From contig JBBDNV010000066.1 of the NCBI GenBank assembly GCA_040877415.1, positions 1 to 28,906 on the forward strand: a stretch of DNA of 28,906 nucleotides. Reading direction: 5' to 3'. The translations under genes were made by a program, and so were the position numbers. Under the pieces are notes generated by a model. That model was not told the origin of the DNA. It saw only the letters and a program-made list of their open reading frames with translations, and ran no database searches. How positions within the stretch are numbered: the stretch's first letter is position 1; each line of letters starts with the position of its first letter. Positions 24,313 through 28,906 of the stretch are shown piece after piece. The stretch comes from JBBDNV01 sp040877415 (lineage in GTDB: Bacteria > Planctomycetota > Planctomycetia > Pirellulales > PALSA-1355).

Positions 24313-24891
24313 ATGTCCAACATCATCCGCACGTTCGTCGCCGTCGAAATCCCGCTGGAGGTCAAGGATCGGGCCCAGCGGATGATTGCCCAGTTGCGCG
24401 CGACCGACGCCAAGGTGAAGTGGGTGGCGGCGGCGCACATGCACTGGACGCTCAAATTCCTGGGCCACCTCGACATGCTCGACATTCCGCCGGTGTGCGA
24501 GGCCGTCAAGCGGGCCGTCGAGCCGCTGGCGGCCTTCGACATCGAAGCCCTTGGGGCGGGGGCGTTTCCCGACGTCGGCCGGCCGCGGACCGTGTGGATC
24601 GGCACCGGCCAGGGGAGCGAGCAAATGATCGAGCTGCACGACGCGATTGAATTCGAATTGGCCAAGCTGGGCTACCGCTCCGAAAACCGGCGGTTTCGCC
24701 CCCACCTGACGATCGGCCGCGTGCGGCAAAGCCCGGCGGGGATCGGCGAGCTGGGGCGGCTGATCGAACAACACGCCGACTTCGACGGCGGGGTGTCGCT
24801 CGTGGACGAGGTGGTCGTCATTTCCAGCGAGCTGTCGCCCGACGGCCCGATCTACGAGCCGCTGTGCCACGCGGAGCTCAAGGGGCATTAG
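24313..24891 (+). CDS. thpR: RNA 2',3'-cyclic phosphodiesterase (2H family)
   Basis: 192 residues from the ATG at 24313. The N terminus IIRTFVAVEIPLEVK is typical of ThpR (formerly LigT). The two catalytic HxTx motifs are HWTLKFLG near residue 46 and HLTIGRV near residue 133. The enzyme hydrolyses RNA 2',3'-cyclic phosphate ends to 2'-phosphates; some homologues also ligate tRNA half-molecules. It is followed by a 347-bp gap and recA, so its pairing with recA may be only positional. Confidence 0.9.
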   Translation: MSNIIRTFVAVEIPLEVKDRAQRMIAQLRATDAKVKWVAAAHMHWTLKFLGHLDMLDIPPVCEAVKRAVEPLAAFDIEALGAGAFPDVGRPRTVWIGTGQGSEQMIELHDAIEFELAKLGYRSENRRFRPHLTIGRVRQSPAGIGELGRLIEQHADFDGGVSLVDEVVVISSELSPDGPIYEPLCHAELKGH

Positions 24892-25102
24892 CATCGGGCG
24901 GGACGGAGTGCCGCGGCTACGCGACGCTAAGCCGCAAGTGGAGTGATGCGTTATCGGCGGCCGTCGGCGCGTTAAAGTGCGCAGTCTGCGCGGCACCAGT
25001 GGACGCGGTGGTCGACAAATGTGCTCGCCAGGTGGGAAAGCGGTTTGTTAAGATGACCTGGCCGCTCGGGGGCAGGGAAGTCGTTTTCTGGCCCGACGGC
25101 TC

Positions 25103-25131
25103 TTGCGGAACTCGGTGAACGCCGATAATAT
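25103..25131 (+). promoter_or_regulatory. Candidate sigma-70-type promoter for recA
   Basis: TTGCGG at 25103-25108 and TAATAT at 25126-25131 with a 17-bp spacer. The start codon is about 107 bp downstream of the -10. Confidence 0.45.
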
Positions 25132-25145
25132 GTACATGCGTTCAC
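25115..25145. promoter_or_regulatory. Inverted repeat overlapping the recA -10, candidate SOS operator
   Basis: GTGAACGC (25115-25122) and GCGTTCAC (25138-25145) are perfect 8-bp inverted repeats separated by 15 bp and overlap the candidate -10. Within this interval GTACATGCGTTC (25132-25143) differs at one core base from the GAAC-N4-GTTC LexA box of Gram-positive bacteria. Its position suggests repression of recA by LexA or another regulator; this is inference. Confidence 0.45.
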
Positions 25146-25238
25146 TAGTGCGGCGCACGCGGCTTGGACGCGTCTTTGACAAGCCGCCAGAAATCGCTTC
25201 GCCCGTCCGTTCTTCAAGCACGTAAGGAAACACGTCCC

Positions 25239-26339
25239 ATGGTCACCGCCACGCAAACCAACAGTCGCATGGTCAAGGAATCGCATAAAACCGCCAAGAA
25301 GGGCCGAGAGCCGGCCGGCGCGCTGGAAGGCAATTCGGACTTGAAAAACACGCTGGCGCAAATCGAAAAGCAATTCGGCGAGGGGGCGATCATGTCCCTG
25401 GGCGCGGGCGCCTCCCTCGTCACCGAGGGGATTTCCACCGGCAGCCTGTCGCTCGATCTGGCCTTGGGCGGGTGGGGGATTCCCAAGGGGCGCATCGTCG
25501 AAATCTTTGGGCCCGAATCGGGTGGCAAAACCACGCTCGCCCTGCACGTCGTGGCCCAGGCTCAAAAGCAAGGGGGCATCGCGGCGTTTATCGACGCCGA
25601 GCACGCGCTGGATCCCAGTTGGGTCAAGAAACTGGGGGTCGATCTCGAGACCTTGCTGGTGAGCCAGCCCGGCTGCGGCGAAGAAGCCATGCACATCACC
25701 GAAATGCTGATTCGCTCGAACGCCGTCGACGTGATCGTCGTCGACTCGGTGGCGGCGCTCGTGCCCCGCAAGGAATTGGAAGGGGACATCGGCGATTCGC
25801 ACGTCGGACTGCAGGCCCGGCTCATGAGCCAGGCTTTGCGCAAGCTGACCGGCGCGATCGCCAAGAGCAAGACGTCGGTCATCTTTATCAACCAGATTCG
25901 CGAAAAGATCGGCGTGATGTTCGGCAGCCCGGAAACGACGCCCGGCGGCCGGGCGCTTAAGTTCTACAGCTCCGGCCGCATCGACGTGCGCCGCATCGGG
26001 CAGCTCAAGGAGGGCGAAGTGGTGGTCGGCCAGCGCGTGCGGGCCAAGGTGGTCAAGAACAAGGTGGCTCCTCCCTTCCGGGTTGCCGAATTTGATATGA
26101 TGCATTCCAGCGGCATCAGCTACGAGGCGGACGTATTGGACCTGGCGATCGCCCGGAAATTGATCGTCCGCGCCGGTGCCTGGTTCCGTTACGGCGAGGT
26201 ACAATTGGGGCAGGGTCGCGAGAAGTCCCGGGCCTACCTCGAAGAAAACCCAGAGTTGGTCGAAGAGTTGAAGGCCAAAATCATCGCCTTGGGCGACGCG
26301 GTTCGCACGGTGACTTCCGGCGGCGAAGCGGAGGAGTAG
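25239..26339 (+). CDS. recA: Recombinase RecA
   Basis: 366 residues from the ATG at 25239, with TAAGGAAA 9 bp upstream. The Walker A motif GPESGGKTT is near residues 91-98. VIVVDSVAALVPRKELEG is Walker B and the adjacent conserved segment, and INQIREKIGVMFGSPETTPGG covers loop L2. RecA forms filaments on single-stranded DNA, drives strand exchange and activates LexA cleavage. The N-terminal 45 residues are a basic, variable extension longer than in E. coli RecA. The C terminus is acidic (SGGEAEE), as usual. Confidence 0.97.
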   Translation: MVTATQTNSRMVKESHKTAKKGREPAGALEGNSDLKNTLAQIEKQFGEGAIMSLGAGASLVTEGISTGSLSLDLALGGWGIPKGRIVEIFGPESGGKTTLALHVVAQAQKQGGIAAFIDAEHALDPSWVKKLGVDLETLLVSQPGCGEEAMHITEMLIRSNAVDVIVVDSVAALVPRKELEGDIGDSHVGLQARLMSQALRKLTGAIAKSKTSVIFINQIREKIGVMFGSPETTPGGRALKFYSSGRIDVRRIGQLKEGEVVVGQRVRAKVVKNKVAPPFRVAEFDMMHSSGISYEADVLDLAIARKLIVRAGAWFRYGEVQLGQGREKSRAYLEENPELVEELKAKIIALGDAVRTVTSGGEAEE

Positions 26340-26348
26340 GCGGCCTGT

Positions 26349-26368
26349 CCGGCCGTTCGGTCGGCCGG
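26349..26368 (+). terminator. GC-rich hairpin after recA
   Basis: CCGGCCG-TTCGGT-CGGCCGG, a 7-bp stem 10 bp after the recA stop, without a T-run. Terminator function is plausible but not certain. Confidence 0.45.
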
Positions 26369-26444
26369 CCGAATCGCCGCGTGTCCGGGGCGCCTCGTTG
26401 TGGTGGGACCAGACCGTTGCCAGGCCTGTTATCGAGGTGCCGAA

Positions 26445-27926
26445 ATGATTCGCTTCCGTGCGCGTCTGGAGTGGGTCGCTCTGGCGTCGGCCGCGCTTGT
26501 GGTTCTGTCGCACGTGCCGCCGGCCATGGGCCAAGAGGGAACCGGCGTCGAAAGCGTCGCCGCGATTGAAGAGTCGATAGTGGGGGCCATCGCCCGCGCC
26601 GAACGGTCGGTGGTGGCCATTGCCCGAGTGCGGCGCAGCGAGAATCAGCCGCTCGACTTCAGCGTCAATCGGTTCGGCCGCCTGCAAGTCACCGAGCAGG
26701 CCTCGCCGGGCATGCCGGAATTCATCCCCAACGAGTACGCCACCGGAGTAGTGATCGACGCCCTAGGGCTGATTCTCACGGCCCATCACGTGCTCCAGCA
26801 GGATTGCGATTATTGGATCACCGCGCCGGACCGCAAGATTTACAAGGTGACCCGGATCGTGGGCGCCGATCCTCGCAGCGACCTGGCGGTCTTGCAAATC
26901 GAGGCGACCGGGCTGGTGCCCATCAAGTTCGGCGATGCGTCGACGCTGAAAAAGGGCCAATTCGTCATTGCGTTGGGCAATCCTTACGCAATTGCCCGCG
27001 ACGGCCAGGCCAGCGCGAGCTGGGGAATCGTGGCCAACTTGACGCGCAAAGACGGTCCCTTGCCCGACGCCGGATCGCAAAACGCCAATCGGGCGTTGCA
27101 CCAATACGGCACGCTGATTCAGACCGATGCGCGCTTGAACCTGGGCACCAGCGGCGGGGCGCTCGTCAACCGCAAAGGCGAGATGGTCGGACTGACCGTT
27201 TCGCTGGCGGCCGTTACCGGCTACGAGCAGTCGGCCGGCTTCGCGATTCCGGTTGATGAAGCGTTTCTGCGCGCCCTGAAGTTGCTCAAGAAGGGGAGCG
27301 AGGTGGAATTCGGGTTTCTTGGAGTTGGCGTTGACTCCCTGCAGCCCGATGAGCGCTTGAAAGGGCGCCACGGCGTCCGCGTGCAGTCGGTCGTCCCGGG
27401 CACTCCGGCCAGCCGCTTCGGGCTGCTGGATCAGGACGTGATCACGCACGTGGGCGGCGAGGAAATCTACGATCGGGATCAGTTCATGCTCAGCATCGGC
27501 AAGCTGCCGGCCGAAGCGAGCGCGATTCTCCGGGTCGAGCGCAGCGAACGGCCGCTGGTGATCGTGGTCGATGAGTTGGCGAAGTATTACGTGGCGGGCG
27601 ATAAGATCGTGACCGGCCCGCGGCCCGCGTGGCGCGGCATTCGCGTCGATCACGTGACCGCGTCGCAGAACTTCCAGACCTGGTCGCAGCGGGGCCAGAT
27701 CGATCCGCAGGGATCGGTGCTGATCACCGAGGTCGACGAGGGCAGCCCGGCCTGGAAGGAAGGACTGCGCCCCGACATGATGATCAGCCACGTGGGTGGA
27801 AATCGCGTGACCACGCCCAAGCAATTCCTCGATCAGGTTTCGGGCAAGAACGGGCCGGTCAAGCTGCGGCTCAACTTGCACACCGGCGACCGCCCGGAGC
27901 GCGTCGTCCCGCCGGACGCGGGCTAG
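26445..27926 (+). CDS. Secreted HtrA/DegP-like trypsin-family protease with two PDZ domains
   Basis: 493 residues from the ATG at 26445, with GAGGTG upstream. The signal peptide is RARLEWVALASAALVVLS followed by PPAMGQE. The trypsin-like triad is His in TAHHV (residue 115), Asp in DPRSDLAVL (146) and Ser in GTSGGAL (236). The usual Asn before the Ser is Thr here. PDZ domains follow at about residues 285-380 (LGVGVDSLQP) and 400-485 (WRGIRVDHVT, then DEGSPAWKEGL). Such proteases degrade or refold misfolded envelope proteins. The last 84 bp are repeated downstream at 28748-28831. Confidence 0.9.
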   Translation: MIRFRARLEWVALASAALVVLSHVPPAMGQEGTGVESVAAIEESIVGAIARAERSVVAIARVRRSENQPLDFSVNRFGRLQVTEQASPGMPEFIPNEYATGVVIDALGLILTAHHVLQQDCDYWITAPDRKIYKVTRIVGADPRSDLAVLQIEATGLVPIKFGDASTLKKGQFVIALGNPYAIARDGQASASWGIVANLTRKDGPLPDAGSQNANRALHQYGTLIQTDARLNLGTSGGALVNRKGEMVGLTVSLAAVTGYEQSAGFAIPVDEAFLRALKLLKKGSEVEFGFLGVGVDSLQPDERLKGRHGVRVQSVVPGTPASRFGLLDQDVITHVGGEEIYDRDQFMLSIGKLPAEASAILRVERSERPLVIVVDELAKYYVAGDKIVTGPRPAWRGIRVDHVTASQNFQTWSQRGQIDPQGSVLITEVDEGSPAWKEGLRPDMMISHVGGNRVTTPKQFLDQVSGKNGPVKLRLNLHTGDRPERVVPPDAG

Positions 27927-28118
27927 CGCGCGGCAGCTTGTCGTTTCTGTAGCCGCCGGGCCGGGAGGATCTCTTGCAATTTGCGGATGAGACTTCGGTG
28001 ATGCGGGAATTGGCCGTGAAAACAAACTGGACGGTGCAACCCGCTGGATTAGAATGCCTTACAGCGCGCATATAGTGAGCGATCGCAGATCACGGATGTC
28101 GACAAGAGGCGACAAAAT

Positions 28119-28460
28119 ATGAAAACGTTTCGCGTTCCATTACGGGTGGTCTTCTACAAGGAGGAAGGAAGCTGGATCGCACATTGCCTGGAGTTTGATC
28201 TGTGCGGAGATGGATCAACGAAGATCGACGCATTGCGGTCCCTGGATGAGAGCATCAATGTACAGGTCCAGGAATCGATGGAGCACGACAATCCCAGGAA
28301 TCTGTTTTCGCCGGCGCCGAGCGAGGTGTGGGAGAAATTCTTCGCTGGAAAAGACGTCGCCGTTGGGGAATTGAAGCTGACTGCGGAGCCGGTCGAACAT
28401 ATGACGTTTGAGGGGTCGGCATATCGAGAATACTCGGAAGATGATTTGATGGCGGTCTAG
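28119..28460 (+). CDS. hicB: HicB-like antitoxin
   Basis: 113 residues. The N terminus VPLRVVFYKEEGSWIAHCLE then FDLCGDGSTKIDALRSL is the partial RNase H-like fold of HicB antitoxins (V..EEGGWVA.CLEL...G.G.T..EAL). HicB binds and neutralises the HicA mRNA interferase and usually represses its own operon. The C-terminal half, which might carry the DNA-binding element, has no motif I can name. It lies 12 bp upstream of the HicA-like gene, the antitoxin-first order. GC content looks lower than that of the neighbouring genes. Confidence 0.8.
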   Translation: MKTFRVPLRVVFYKEEGSWIAHCLEFDLCGDGSTKIDALRSLDESINVQVQESMEHDNPRNLFSPAPSEVWEKFFAGKDVAVGELKLTAEPVEHMTFEGSAYREYSEDDLMAV

Positions 28461-28472
28461 GGTGAAGTCCCT

Positions 28473-28718
28473 ATGGGCAAGGTCCGCCTGAAGCTCCGCG
28501 ATCTCACAAGGATTCTGCAGAGTTACGGGGTTAGCTTCACCAAGAAACGAGGCAAGGGAGACCACATTCTTTTCTGGAAGCAGTTCACTGATGGCAGGTT
28601 CTCCTACCCGATTCCAGACAAACCGGACGTGCTACCCTGCTACGTCAAAGGCGCGAGGAAAAAATTCCGCCTTTTGCCAAGTGACGGCGTGACGGACGAA
28701 GAATTCTTGAAGCGTTGA
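28473..28718 (+). CDS. hicA: HicA-like mRNA interferase toxin
   Basis: 81 residues. The small double-stranded RNA-binding-like fold of HicA is indicated by LRDLTRILQSYGVSFTKKRG followed by GKGDHILFWK, where the His is the expected catalytic residue. HicA cleaves mRNA and arrests growth when not bound by HicB. The sequence is longer between the His strand and the C terminus (PIPDKPDVLPCYVKGARKK) than in E. coli HicA, so it is a divergent member. It is probably translated with the upstream hicB. Confidence 0.75.
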   Translation: MGKVRLKLRDLTRILQSYGVSFTKKRGKGDHILFWKQFTDGRFSYPIPDKPDVLPCYVKGARKKFRLLPSDGVTDEEFLKR

Positions 28719-28747
28719 CATCTACCGCCCGGTCCTGCCAGATTGGC

Positions 28748-28831
28748 GGCAAGAACGGGCCGGTCAAGCTGCGGCTCAACCTGCACACCGGCGACCGCCC
28801 GGAGCGCGTTGTCCCGGGGGACGCGGGCTAG
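28748..28831 (+). repeat. Duplicate of the 3' end of the HtrA-like protease gene
   Basis: These 84 bp match 27843-27926, the last 27 codons and stop of the protease gene, with 4 mismatches. Two of the changes are synonymous and two fall in one codon (Pro to Gly). The preserved frame ends GDAG-stop. There is no start codon, so it is a gene-tail remnant. Together with 27843-27926 it brackets the hicBA genes. Confidence 0.9.
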
Positions 28832-28906
28832 GGGCTCTTTGAGTTATCGCTGGGCTAACAGGCCGTTGAAAAATGGGACTGGCTCCGAGCACGTCGCGGC
28901 GAGACC
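28832..28906. other. Right window edge, unassigned
   Basis: No gene is visible. GGCCGTTGAAAAATGGGACTGG resembles the edge of a dispersed element, but without a second copy in the window I cannot support that. The sequence is cut by the window end. Confidence 0.3.

Larger units (their letters stand above)
24892..25238. other. recA upstream region
   Basis: 347 bp without a supported gene. The promoter and candidate operator at 25103-25145 are described separately. The remainder shows no repeat of families A to C and no RNA gene I can recognise. Confidence 0.5.

Noticed and set aside
24972..26687. Long minus-strand open frame opposite recA
   Set aside because: Covers recA and part of the protease gene on the other strand; no protein family features.
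28832..28906. End of an insertion sequence at the right edge
   Set aside because: Only a short suggestive motif is visible, with no partner end or transposase, so it cannot be supported from this window.

Overview
This 28.9 kb window is GC-rich, gene-dense bacterial chromosome. The gene content suggests a planctomycete, probably Pirellulales-like: a large secreted redoxin/cytochrome c/copper-monooxygenase-like protein, a PPi-type phosphofructokinase, a DUF116-prenyl synthase fusion, and many dispersed GC-rich palindromes between genes. No rRNA, tRNA or CRISPR array was seen, so the taxonomic call is inference from protein families.

Layout. (1) 111-8258, plus strand: an aldehyde dehydrogenase-like enzyme and an iron-type alcohol dehydrogenase; a PQQ-type beta-propeller lipoprotein whose 5' coding region carries a palindromic element; a compact run of HemN/HemW-like radical SAM enzyme, GcvH-like lipoyl carrier and two-cluster ferredoxin; then a secreted alpha/beta hydrolase. 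(2) 8319-8783: a DUF4160 gene broken by a small inversion, followed by its usual partner DUF2442. (3) 8896-14854: a terpenoid-looking locus with a radical SAM enzyme on the minus strand, divergent from a squalene-hopene-cyclase-family protein, a DUF116-polyprenyl diphosphate synthase fusion and a chorismate-lyase-fold protein. (4) 14923-19455, minus strand: central carbon metabolism (SDR, 6-phosphogluconate dehydrogenase, HAD hydrolase, PPi-type phosphofructokinase). (5) 19648-22975: a pRiA4b ORF-3-like protein convergent with the redoxin/cytochrome c/monooxygenase/GAF protein. (6) 23351-27926, plus strand: PfkB-family kinase, RNA 2',3'-cyclic phosphodiesterase, recA with a candidate promoter/operator, and a secreted HtrA-like protease. 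(7) 28119-28831: a HicB/HicA toxin-antitoxin pair followed by a second copy of the last 84 bp of the protease gene, which looks like an inserted cassette flanked by a partial duplication.

The two best candidates for undescribed biology are the terpenoid-like locus (class II cyclase with intact DxDD, a prenyl synthase fused to a cysteine-rich DUF116 domain, a chorismate-lyase-like enzyme and a radical SAM enzyme) and the HemN-like/GcvH-like/ferredoxin operon, where a lipoyl carrier sits away from any glycine-cleavage genes. Several palindromic repeat families punctuate the window, and two genes appear to take their start region from one of them.
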